From Pontimonas sp. (lineage in GTDB: Bacteria; Actinomycetota; Actinomycetes; Actinomycetales; Microbacteriaceae): DNA of 12,563 nucleotides. Both the position numbers and the translations under genes were made by a program. This document shows positions 1 to 6,623 of the stretch, piece after piece. The number at the start of each line of letters is the position of its first letter. Position 1 is the stretch's first letter. Below the pieces are notes generated by a model. The model did not search any database. It was not told the origin of the DNA and saw nothing but the letters and a program-made list of their open reading frames with translations. The DNA is taken from assembly GCA_023263045.1 (NCBI GenBank), contig JALQXU010000018.1, forward strand, positions 1 to 12,563, given 5' to 3'.

Positions 1-882
1 GTTGATCGCTCCCTGCAGGGCGCGCTCGAGCGGGGCGTCATCGAGAACAATCATCGGGTTCTTACCACCCAGCTCAGCGGAGAATCCGATGAGACGTCTG
101 GCTGCCTGCTCGGAGACAATCTTTCCGGTCGCGGTGGAACCGGTGAACATGACAAAGTCGGCGTTGTCGATAATCGCGGTGCCCAGCTCTGGCCCATCAC
201 CGATGACGACCTGGAAAAGACCCTCAGGAAGCCCTGCTTGATAGAGAAGGTGCAGAGCACTGAGTGCGGAGAAGGGGGTTTGTGCATCGGGTTTGAGGAC
301 AATCCCATTTCCCGCCATGAGGGCGGGAATCGCATCGCTCAGCGGGAGGGTGAGTGGGTAGTTCCAGGGCGTAATCATCCCGACTACACCTTTGGGCTGG
401 AAGTGAACTCGGGTGTTGGTGACGAAGGGGAGGGCGCCTTGGCGTTTTTCGGGCCGCAGGTGGCGCTCCGCACTATTGGCGTAATAGCGCGCGGTGAGCG
501 CGATATCGGCGACCTCATCGAATGCTGAGGCGCGGGACTTTCCCGTCTCCCACTGCACAACGTCGAGGAGGGTGGCTTGGTGTGCGAGAACAGAATCCTG
601 GAAGCGCATCATGATGGCTTTGCGCTCGCCAAATGAACGAGCCTTCCACACGTGTGCGGCGTCTCTGGCGCGCTCAAAGGCACTGTCGACATCGGTCGGC
701 TTGGATTTAGGTAGCGAGGCAATGAGGGAACCATCAAGGGGCGAGAAGTGCTCTTGGGTTTCCTCACCCGGAAAAACGAGGCCTGACCACGCATCGAGCT
801 GCTCTTTCGACACCGGTGGATCGATGGTGGGAGCTTTTTGTGGCGCGGCTGTGCGAGGTGACATAGCCCTATGTTTGCGCAT
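1..882 (-). CDS. gabD2: Succinate-semialdehyde dehydrogenase, GabD2 type (partial, C-terminus off left edge)
   Basis: NAD(P)-dependent aldehyde dehydrogenase that would oxidise succinate semialdehyde to succinate, linking GABA breakdown or 2-oxoglutarate decarboxylation products to the TCA cycle in the cytosol. The reading frame is open from position 882 to base 1, about 294 residues of a family usually near 500. Visible motifs are the cofactor-pocket segment GVVGMITPWNYPLTLP, VLKPDAQTPFSAL, MFTGSTATGK, and FSAELGGKNPM with the conserved general-base Glu (residue 264 counted from the Met at 864). The catalytic Cys lies beyond the window. The wording of these motifs is very close to my memory of mycobacterial GabD2, which supports the subfamily, though substrate cannot be proven here. 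Start: ATG at 882 or in-frame ATG at 864; neither has a convincing Shine-Dalgarno sequence. It is divergent from copZ, with 71 nt between the starts. Confidence 0.85.
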   Translation of the reverse strand, partial: MRKHRAMSPRTAAPQKAPTIDPPVSKEQLDAWSGLVFPGEETQEHFSPLDGSLIASLPKSKPTDVDSAFERARDAAHVWKARSFGERKAIMMRFQDSVLAHQATLLDVVQWETGKSRASAFDEVADIALTARYYANSAERHLRPEKRQGALPFVTNTRVHFQPKGVVGMITPWNYPLTLPLSDAIPALMAGNGIVLKPDAQTPFSALSALHLLYQAGLPEGLFQVVIGDGPELGTAIIDNADFVMFTGSTATGKIVSEQAARRLIGFSAELGGKNPMIVLDDAPLERALQGAIN

Positions 883-921
883 AATCCTGGGAGAGGGGAA
901 TAGCCAAACCACATCCAGCGT

Positions 922-948
922 TATCGTGGGTGACACCAGACGAAGGAG
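922..948 (+). promoter_or_regulatory. Candidate copZ-copA promoter and ribosome binding site
   Basis: A TANNNT-type -10 (TATCGT, 922-927) lies upstream of a strong Shine-Dalgarno sequence GAAGGAG (942-948), 5 nt before the copZ ATG at 954. Initiation about 7 nt after the hexamer would give a leader of about 20 nt. A small interrupted palindrome GGTG-A-CACC sits at 929-937. I see no good -35 and no CsoR-type G-tract palindrome, so copper control is not demonstrated by sequence. The RBS decides for ATG 954 over the in-frame GTG at 930. Confidence 0.4.
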
Positions 949-953
949 CACCA

Positions 954-1184
954 ATGTCCACTGTGGTTGTTGATGTGCAGGGCATGACCTGTCAGCACTG
1001 TGTGAAGGCTGTGACCTCAGAAATTGAGGGTATCGAGGGAGTTACGGGTGTAGCTATCGCTCTGGAACCCGAGGGCACATCCCAGGTGACAGTGGAATCA
1101 GAGACTCCAGTGCCGTCTGATGCTCTGAGGGACGCAATCGCCGAGGCCGGTTACGACATGGTGGGAGTCCAGGGCTCGTCATGA
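954..1184 (+). CDS. copZ: Copper chaperone, heavy-metal-associated (HMA) domain protein CopZ
   Basis: A 76-residue cytosolic single-domain HMA protein expected to bind Cu(I) through two cysteines and pass it to the CopA ATPase encoded next. The metal motif GMTCQHC puts the ligands at Cys13 and Cys16, followed by the usual βαββαβ pattern and a C-terminal AEAGYDMVG segment typical of the fold. Length matches the family (about 65-75). Start chosen at ATG 954 because GAAGGAG lies 5 nt upstream; a GTG at 930 in the same frame would add eight residues without an RBS. The stop overlaps the copA start as ATGA (1181-1184), so the two proteins are probably translationally coupled in one mRNA. Confidence 0.92.
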   Translation: MSTVVVDVQGMTCQHCVKAVTSEIEGIEGVTGVAIALEPEGTSQVTVESETPVPSDALRDAIAEAGYDMVGVQGSS

Positions 1185-3385
1185 GTCTGCCTATCCAGCT
1201 CGACATTGAGGGGATGACGTGCGCGTCGTGTGCGACGCGTGTCGAAAAGGCTCTCAACAAGGTCGAGGGGGTCGAGGCGAGCGTCAACTACGCCACCGAG
1301 CGGGCCACAGTCCTCGGGGATGTCCCGCCCGAAACATTGCTGGGCGCCATCGAGTCTGCCGGATACCACGCCCACGTTCACTCGGAAGAAACCCCTTTGG
1401 GTCCCGACCCCATGGTGTCGCTGAGAAATCGTCTCCTCATTTCTGCTGCCATGACGTTGCCGGTGATGATCCTCAGCATGGTTCCGCCTTTCCAGTTCCT
1501 GTACTGGCAATGGGTGGTCTTTGCGCTAGCAACCCCTGTGGCGATCTGGGGGGCGTGGCCTTTCCATCGGGCTGCCGCGATTAATGCGAGGCACGGTGTC
1601 GCGACGATGGACACCCTCATTTCGGTGGGTGTGGGCGCAGCGCTGGGTTGGTCGCTCTATGCCCTGTTCTTAGGCGGGGCGGGAATGCCCGGGATGACCA
1701 TGACCCTGGAGCTTTTTGGCCAGCCCGGTGAAGGATCACACGAAATCTATCTTGAGGTCGCGGCAGCGGTCACCACTTTTATGCTGCTAGGGCGCTACCT
1801 CGAGCACCGAGCAAAGCGTGATGCCGGAGCAGCGCTTCGCGCTCTGATGGAATCCGGAGCAACTGAAGCGACTGTCCTCCGGGACGGGGTGGAGAAGCTC
1901 CTGCCGGTGGCGATGGTGAAACCAGGGGACGTCATGGTGGTGCGCCCCGGTGAGCGTATTCCTACCGATGGTCAGATCATCGAGGGGTCGGCGGCAATCG
2001 ATGCGTCCATGATGACCGGTGAGTCAGTGCCGGTTGATGCCAGCGTGGGAGACACGGTTCTCGGGGGAACCATTAACACATCCGGTTTTCTCCAGGTTCG
2101 AGCAACCCGTGTTGGCGACGACACTGAGTTGGCGCGGATGGCGGCGCTCGTTGAGCGTGCTCAGACCGGCAAATCGGATGCTCAGCGTCTCGCGGACAGA
2201 ATCTCTGGCATCTTTGTGCCGATTGTGATCGCGATTGCGATTGTGACCTTTGCGGCGTGGATTGTGTTCGATGGCAGTGTCACCATCGCATTCCAGGCTG
2301 CTGTCGCAACGTTGATTATTGCGTGCCCGTGCGCCCTCGGACTCGCTACCCCGACTGCATTGCTGGTGGGAACGGGTCGAGGTGCCCAGTTGGGTTTGTT
2401 GATTAGTGGGCCCGAAGTCCTCGAGCACAGTCGTTCACTGGACACCGTGGTCCTCGATAAGACGGGAACGCTCACTACAGGCCAGATGCAGGTTGCAGCT
2501 GTTTGGCCTGAGTCCGGCACAACAGAGCACGAAGTAGTAGCACTCGCCGCAGCGGTGGAAGCGCAGTCTGAACACCCCCTCGCGAAGGCCATCGTGGACA
2601 GGGCTCGTGCGGACAACGTTGGCTTCGCGGAGGCGAGGGATTTTCGGACTGAAGCGGGGTTTGGCGCTACTGCTCTCGTGGGGAACACCACGGTGACGGT
2701 GGGGCGCCCCACTTGGCTTGAAACATCAGGAATGGCCATGTCCCCTGAGCTGGGTGAGCGCCTCGCGGAGCTTTACCTCACGGGAAACACGGTGGTGGGG
2801 GTGGCATCGGGTAACACAGTTGTGGGGTTGATTCACATTGCAGACACCCTTAAAGACACGAGTGCGAGCGCTATCGCGACCCTTCAGTCGCTGGGGCTCA
2901 CCACAGTGATGGCCACCGGTGACCATGAGTCGGTTGCCGCTGCGATTGCTCAGCAGGTGGGTATCGATCGAGTGGAAGCGGGACTGACCCCGGAGGGCAA
3001 AGTGGAGGTCATTACCCGGCTCCAGGCGGAGGGCCACCAGGTAGCGATGGTGGGCGATGGAATTAATGACGCCCCTGCACTAGCCACAGCGGATCTAGGG
3101 ATTGCGATGGGCACCGGCACTGACGCGGCCATGAGCGCAGGTGATCTCACTATTACTCGAGGTGATCTGATGGGGGTTGCCGATGGAATCCGTCTGGCCC
3201 GCAAGACACTGGGCACCATTCGGGGGAACCTGTTTTGGGCCTTTGCCTATAACGTCGCCGCTATCCCCCTCGCGGTAGCTGCCGTGTTGAATCCTGTGGT
3301 GGCGGGTTTGGCGATGGCGTTTTCGTCCGTGTTTGTGGTGACTAACTCTTTGCGTCTTCGGGGTTTCCGCCCCACCACAGTGTGA
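1181..3385 (+). CDS. copA: Cu(I)-exporting P1B-type ATPase CopA
   Basis: A 734-residue inner-membrane pump that hydrolyses ATP to expel Cu(I) from the cytosol. Domains in order: an N-terminal HMA domain with MTCASC (Cys14, Cys17); four membrane helices (about 85-215); an actuator domain with TGES (279-282); helices 5 and 6, the latter with the intramembrane CPC (382-384); the phosphorylation motif DKTGT with Asp426; the HP signature of heavy-metal pumps (His465-Pro466); the hinge GDGINDAP (625-632); and helices 7-8 with YN and MAFSS, which together with CPC indicate the Cu(I)/Ag(I) P1B-1 subgroup. Full length for a one-HMA member. The short outer loop after helix 3 carries Met169, Met172 and Met174. 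The ATG overlaps the copZ stop by 4 nt. The 3' end overlaps a convergent gene by 44 nt. Confidence 0.96.
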   Translation: MSLPIQLDIEGMTCASCATRVEKALNKVEGVEASVNYATERATVLGDVPPETLLGAIESAGYHAHVHSEETPLGPDPMVSLRNRLLISAAMTLPVMILSMVPPFQFLYWQWVVFALATPVAIWGAWPFHRAAAINARHGVATMDTLISVGVGAALGWSLYALFLGGAGMPGMTMTLELFGQPGEGSHEIYLEVAAAVTTFMLLGRYLEHRAKRDAGAALRALMESGATEATVLRDGVEKLLPVAMVKPGDVMVVRPGERIPTDGQIIEGSAAIDASMMTGESVPVDASVGDTVLGGTINTSGFLQVRATRVGDDTELARMAALVERAQTGKSDAQRLADRISGIFVPIVIAIAIVTFAAWIVFDGSVTIAFQAAVATLIIACPCALGLATPTALLVGTGRGAQLGLLISGPEVLEHSRSLDTVVLDKTGTLTTGQMQVAAVWPESGTTEHEVVALAAAVEAQSEHPLAKAIVDRARADNVGFAEARDFRTEAGFGATALVGNTTVTVGRPTWLETSGMAMSPELGERLAELYLTGNTVVGVASGNTVVGLIHIADTLKDTSASAIATLQSLGLTTVMATGDHESVAAAIAQQVGIDRVEAGLTPEGKVEVITRLQAEGHQVAMVGDGINDAPALATADLGIAMGTGTDAAMSAGDLTITRGDLMGVADGIRLARKTLGTIRGNLFWAFAYNVAAIPLAVAAVLNPVVAGLAMAFSSVFVVTNSLRLRGFRPTTV
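3342..3385. other. Convergent overlap of copA and the Trp-rich membrane protein gene
   Basis: The two frames run in opposite directions and share 44 bp that code on both strands: the copA C-terminus (NSLRLRGFRPTTV) and the other gene's tail (WWGGNPEDAKS). No space remains for an intergenic terminator, and I see no hairpin with a T-tract here. Confidence 0.8.
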
Positions 3386-3917
3386 TCTGACCCTGCACAA
3401 ATTCGTCGAGGGTGAGTTCGTCAGGGTCTATGGCACGTGATTCCCGATAAGACTCGATGAAGTAGGCGCCTCTGCGTCCAGCCGCCCAGTCTCGAATGGC
3501 ATCGAGTGGGTCGTCAGGCATCACGCTTTGTCTCTTGATGGTCCGGATGACTCCGCGAATGCCGACAATCAACAGAACGAGACCGACGAGTCCTCCGAGT
3601 GCAATGGTCCATCCCGGTAGGGCGAACGGCGAGACGACTAGGGAGAACAGGCCCAGTGCTGAGAGGGAAAACCAGTTCCCGAGCGCTCGGGCTGGAAGAG
3701 GAGCCAGACCCCGGAAGAAGGAGTACCAGGAGGTGCCGTTTTCTTCCCACCACGGCCACCCCTCAGGTATGGGTGGAGCATCGGGATAGGGCTTCCAATG
3801 GGGGTCCGGCTGAAAGCCTTGATAGAGAGAGACCCATCGCGGATGGGGAGTGCGCCATCCATCGGGCGGGTTGAACCTCAATGGCAACGCATCGAGGTCA
3901 ACGGGGGTTCTCATCAC
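3342..3917 (-). CDS. Uncharacterised membrane protein with Trp/Pro-rich N-terminus
   Basis: Not recognised as a named family. The 191-residue product has a cytosolic-looking aromatic and proline-rich N-terminus (about 15-68) with repeated GW, PDPHW and EGWPWW motifs. Two membrane helices follow (about 82-100 and 103-123, flanked by Arg/Lys), then an acidic C-terminal tail. The PP-GW/PDP-W style is seen in other actinobacterial membrane proteins of unknown role, often described as DUF2510-like; this is a resemblance only. It is the last gene of the six-gene minus-strand run. GTG 3917 overlaps the preceding MFS stop as GTGA, and ATG 3914 is directly behind it as an alternative. A TACCCT hexamer lies exactly 6 nt upstream of GTG 3917, so a leaderless transcript is possible. 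Its last 44 nt are antisense to the copA 3' end. Confidence 0.8.
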   Translation of the reverse strand: MMRTPVDLDALPLRFNPPDGWRTPHPRWVSLYQGFQPDPHWKPYPDAPPIPEGWPWWEENGTSWYSFFRGLAPLPARALGNWFSLSALGLFSLVVSPFALPGWTIALGGLVGLVLLIVGIRGVIRTIKRQSVMPDDPLDAIRDWAAGRRGAYFIESYRESRAIDPDELTLDEFVQGQITLWWGGNPEDAKS

Positions 3918-5218
3918 GCCTCGAGGGTAGCCGGGGCGGGTGGGGGTTTCACAAACATGGCGCCAAGCGCCACCAGCAGGGGAAACAGAGCGGCGAGGAC
4001 AGCCGCACCTAGATACGAACCAGAGAAGGAGAGACCGAGGGCGAAATAGAGCGGGCCCAAAGCTGTCGAGGCAAGACCAATGGAGGTGGCAATGCCGCGA
4101 ATTGCCCCGATGTGACCCCGACCGTAGTAGCGGACAAACGCCGCTGCCTCAACACCGCGAAGCGCACCCATGGATGCCCCGAGGAGGAGCCCGAAAAGGA
4201 TTCCGCTGAACCCTGTGCCCACCAGGGGCAACATCAGGAGGGTTCCGCTGAGAGTCAACATCGAACCGGCAACACCCCACCGCGGATCGATGCGATCCAC
4301 AATGGCCCCCAGACCAAGAGTCGCTGCGACAGCTGCGACGGTTTGGGGAATGAAATTGGCGGCTGCCTCGAGCGTGCTGAGTCCTTGAGCCCCCAAAATC
4401 GAGATCAGGTGGAACGCAAGACCGGTCGAGAGCATCCCCACCATGAATCCGGCCATCGCTAGAACCCAAAACATCCCCGTTCGCAGTGCTTCCCGAGAGG
4501 TGTATCCGGCTTCGGGAACAATCACGATGTGTGAACCGGTCTCGGTGGTCGTTTGGGGGAGATCTTTGGGGAGCAAGAAGGCAATGGGCAGCACAATTAC
4601 GGCTACCAGTGCCGCCTCAATCCGCCACGCAGTTGCGATATCTGTGAACGCAATGAGGCGCTCCACTCCGACTGGGGCCAGCGAGATACCTGCCGAGCCC
4701 ACTGCCCCCACAATGCCGAGTGCCAAACCAGGGCGGTAGGTAATGGTCCGGGCAATCAGTGTGGTCGCGGCCAGCGAGAGCGCTCCTTGACCCGTCATGC
4801 GCAGTCCCACATAGGACGCGGTCAAACCGATGATGTCGGTGATGAAGCTTGCGAGGAAAACCACCGTCATGAGGAGGAACCCGATCACGATGATTGCCCG
4901 TTTCGCCCCGTATTTGTCGAGTACTCGACCGAGAATCGGCATTGTCAGCGCACCGGTCAGGGTGGCGAGCAGGTAGCTAAACGAAATCGCGGTTCGATCA
5001 ATGTCGAGTGACTCGATGAGAGGGTCGGTGAAAGGTGACAGCCCCGCGGTCTGTCCGGGAAACGTCATCGCCGTCAACATGCTGCCCGCGGCAACAATGA
5101 GCGACCACCACACAAGGGGTTGCTTTGCGGGCTGCGGTGGCTCGTGAGCTTCGCGATAGACGGGTGTCGCACCCGTGACGGGGAGAGGAATTTCTCCCGT
5201 AGGTGGGTGGGCGCTCAC
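3914..5218 (-). CDS. MFS transporter, monocarboxylate/oxalate-formate-antiporter-like
   Basis: A 434-residue major facilitator with 12 predicted membrane segments in two halves separated by a hydrophilic loop (roughly residues 205-235). The first half begins with a segment including FPGQTAGLSPFTDPL and has the MFS motif-A-like loop GRVLDKYGAKRA between helices 2 and 3. The second half contains RGVEAAAFVRYYGRGHIGAIRG, which resembles the conserved loop of MCT/OFA-like MFS proteins. Substrate is unknown; a small organic anion is a family-based guess. Start chosen at GTG 5218 because it forms a GTGA overlap with the HAD stop; the frame is open further upstream to 5293 but only inside the HAD gene. 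The N-terminal 40 or so residues are Pro-rich and cytosolic. The stop overlaps the next gene by GTGA. Confidence 0.85.
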   Translation of the reverse strand: MSAHPPTGEIPLPVTGATPVYREAHEPPQPAKQPLVWWSLIVAAGSMLTAMTFPGQTAGLSPFTDPLIESLDIDRTAISFSYLLATLTGALTMPILGRVLDKYGAKRAIIVIGFLLMTVVFLASFITDIIGLTASYVGLRMTGQGALSLAATTLIARTITYRPGLALGIVGAVGSAGISLAPVGVERLIAFTDIATAWRIEAALVAVIVLPIAFLLPKDLPQTTTETGSHIVIVPEAGYTSREALRTGMFWVLAMAGFMVGMLSTGLAFHLISILGAQGLSTLEAAANFIPQTVAAVAATLGLGAIVDRIDPRWGVAGSMLTLSGTLLMLPLVGTGFSGILFGLLLGASMGALRGVEAAAFVRYYGRGHIGAIRGIATSIGLASTALGPLYFALGLSFSGSYLGAAVLAALFPLLVALGAMFVKPPPAPATLEA

Positions 5219-5883
5219 GAGTGGCCACCGGGAATTCCCAGAGCCTGGTGGAGTTGGCGCGGCGTATCGACCAGCTGCTGAGCTTGCTCCCATTCGGCAG
5301 GGCCGCCGTACCCCCAGCGCACCAGGATGGTCTCGAGGCCGTGGGCGGCCGCTCCTTCGACATCATGGACGCGGTCGCCGATCATGATGGCGTTATCTGT
5401 CGGGAATCCTTTGTCACGAAGACCACTCAGAGCATCCTCGACGACTTCCGCTTTGGTACCGCGACTTTCGTCGTCCGCGGCACACGAAATCACGTCGAAA
5501 TGATCACTCAAGGTGAAGTGCTCGAGCATGATCGTGGCCGGTGTCGTGGGTTTCGACGTCGCAATCGCGAGGTGCGCTCCCGCATCCTCGAGACCGCGCA
5601 ACAGGCCGGCCACACCATCGAAAAGCTTCGAGTCGTAGACCCCCACATCCAGATACCGGGTCCGATAGATGGTGACAGCTTCTTTCGCCTCTTCGGCACT
5701 CATGTTGCCTCGAACTTCGAAGGACTGGGGCAGAGGAGGCCCCACCCAGCGCAGTAGTTCTTGCATGGAGGGAACGGGTCGACCCAACTCCTTCAGCGTG
5801 AACGCAATGGTGGAGACGATGCCGGGTGCCGAATCGACCAAGGTGCCATCCAAATCAAGGAGAACACTGCGGTATTTCAGCAC
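5215..5883 (-). CDS. HAD-superfamily phosphatase, phosphoglycolate-phosphatase-like
   Basis: A 222-residue cytosolic hydrolase of the HAD subfamily with an α-helical cap. Motif I is DLDGT with nucleophile Asp10 and general acid Asp12. Cap residues include VGPPLPQSF, typical of Gph/YrfG-like members. Motif II is ATSK (Thr109/Ser110), motif III probably Lys144, and motif IV MIGDRVHDVEGA with Asp170 and Asp174, followed by WGYG. The likely activity is Mg-dependent dephosphorylation of a small phosphoester such as 2-phosphoglycolate or a nucleoside monophosphate; the sequence does not settle which. The start is GTG 5883, 24 nt after the nucS stop. There is no Shine-Dalgarno sequence, but TAGGCT sits 6 nt upstream, suggesting an internal leaderless promoter. 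The stop overlaps the next GTG by 4 nt. Confidence 0.87.
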   Translation of the reverse strand: MLKYRSVLLDLDGTLVDSAPGIVSTIAFTLKELGRPVPSMQELLRWVGPPLPQSFEVRGNMSAEEAKEAVTIYRTRYLDVGVYDSKLFDGVAGLLRGLEDAGAHLAIATSKPTTPATIMLEHFTLSDHFDVISCAADDESRGTKAEVVEDALSGLRDKGFPTDNAIMIGDRVHDVEGAAAHGLETILVRWGYGGPAEWEQAQQLVDTPRQLHQALGIPGGHS

Positions 5884-5889
5884 TGGAAA

Positions 5890-5895
5890 AGCCTA
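5890..5895 (-). promoter_or_regulatory. Candidate -10 element (leaderless) for the HAD gene
   Basis: Read on the minus strand this is TAGGCT, followed by the 6-nt spacer TTTCCA and the GTG at 5883. A σA-type -10 at this distance places the transcript 5' end at the start codon itself. No Shine-Dalgarno sequence is present in the gap after nucS, which fits leaderless initiation. I see no recognisable -35. It would be an internal promoter in addition to read-through from upstream. Confidence 0.4.
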
Positions 5896-5907
5896 GGGGA
5901 TGAGCGT

Positions 5908-6603
5908 CTAGAACAGCCGTTGGTGGCTGTCATCCAAACCGCGCATCTGGTCGTAGTCGAGCACGAGGCATCGAATCCCTCGATCCTCGGCAAGGGTGCG
6001 CGCTTGGGGCTTAATTTCTTGAGCGGCGTAGACCCCGGTGACAGGAGCAAGGTGGGGGTCGCGGTTGAGCAGCTCCAGATATCGGGTGAGTTGCTCGACA
6101 CCATCGATGTCACCTCGACGTTTGATTTCGATAGCGACGTGAGCGCCGGAGTTGTCGGTGGCGAGGATGTCGACCGGTCCGATAGCGGTCATGTATTCCC
6201 GTCGCACCAGGGAGAAGCCTTCGCCGAGAATGTCAATCTGCTCAGCCAAGAGTTTCTGAAGGTCGGCCTCGACGCCATCTTTGATCAGGCCGGGGTCTTC
6301 CCCGAGGTGATGGGTGTGGTCAGAGTGAATCTCATGGATGTTGACCATCAGAAGGTCCGAGGTCTTGTGGTGAACAACTTTCCACGTTTCCACGACGCCA
6401 GCCTCCGCTTGTTCGGCGTCAGGTTCGAGAACCTCGAGAGAACAGGGTGGGGGCATCCAGTTCAGGGGTTTATAACTTCCGCCATCGGAGTGAACCAACA
6501 CACTGCCATCGCCTTTGACCATGATGACCCGGGTGGCCAGAGGGAGGTGAGCACTGAGTCGGCCCGCGTAATCAACAGAACAGGTAGCAATGACGAGCCG
6601 CAT
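5908..6603 (-). CDS. nucS: Mismatch-specific endonuclease NucS/EndoMS
   Basis: A 231-residue nuclease of the non-canonical actinobacterial/archaeal mismatch repair route. In characterised homologues it cuts both strands at G-T, G-G or T-T mismatches and lowers mutation and recombination between diverged DNA. The N-terminal DNA-binding domain has YKPLNWM (44-50). The C-terminal RecB-like domain has GPVD (Asp145), the E-x-K motif in AIEIKRRG (Glu159, Lys161) and Gln171/Tyr175 in EQLTRYLELLNRD. The protein ends in QRLF, the short C-terminal motif with which actinobacterial NucS is thought to bind the β-clamp. Length and N-terminus (MRLVIATCSVDY) match known members, supporting ATG 6603. A weak GAAAG precedes the start, and a TACACT hexamer lies 8 nt upstream. 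It lies 20 nt after the MFS stop. Confidence 0.96.
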   Translation of the reverse strand: MRLVIATCSVDYAGRLSAHLPLATRVIMVKGDGSVLVHSDGGSYKPLNWMPPPCSLEVLEPDAEQAEAGVVETWKVVHHKTSDLLMVNIHEIHSDHTHHLGEDPGLIKDGVEADLQKLLAEQIDILGEGFSLVRREYMTAIGPVDILATDNSGAHVAIEIKRRGDIDGVEQLTRYLELLNRDPHLAPVTGVYAAQEIKPQARTLAEDRGIRCLVLDYDQMRGLDDSHQRLF

Positions 6604-6611
6604 GGGCTTTC

Positions 6612-6617
6612 AGTGTA
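6612..6617 (-). promoter_or_regulatory. Candidate -10 element upstream of nucS
   Basis: Minus-strand TACACT lies in the 20-nt gap between the MFS stop and the nucS ATG, 8 nt before the ATG. It fits TANNNT and would give a leader of 0-2 nt. There is also a weak GAAAG Shine-Dalgarno-like stretch in the same gap, so read-through translation from the operon mRNA is equally possible. No clear -35. Confidence 0.3.
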
Positions 6618-6623
6618 GAGGGT

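Noticed and set aside
883..953. CsoR operator in the divergent region before copZ
   Set aside because: I looked for the G-tract palindrome of CsoR sites and for CopY-type TACANNTGTA; only a 9-bp GGTG-A-CACC is present, too short to claim.
494..973. A 159-codon plus-strand frame antisense to the aldehyde dehydrogenase
   Set aside because: The minus-strand frame carries the conserved aldehyde dehydrogenase motifs throughout; the plus-strand product resembles nothing and runs into the copZ start in another frame.
2182..2739. A 185-codon minus-strand frame inside copA
   Set aside because: Antisense shadow of the CPC and DKTGT region of CopA; low-complexity Ala/Ser/Thr/Val-rich product without a start signal.
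5761..6618. A 285-codon plus-strand frame across the HAD-nucS region
   Set aside because: It lies antisense to two clearly conserved enzymes, has no RBS and gives a composition with no recognisable domain; it is a by-product of GC-rich codon use on the other strand.
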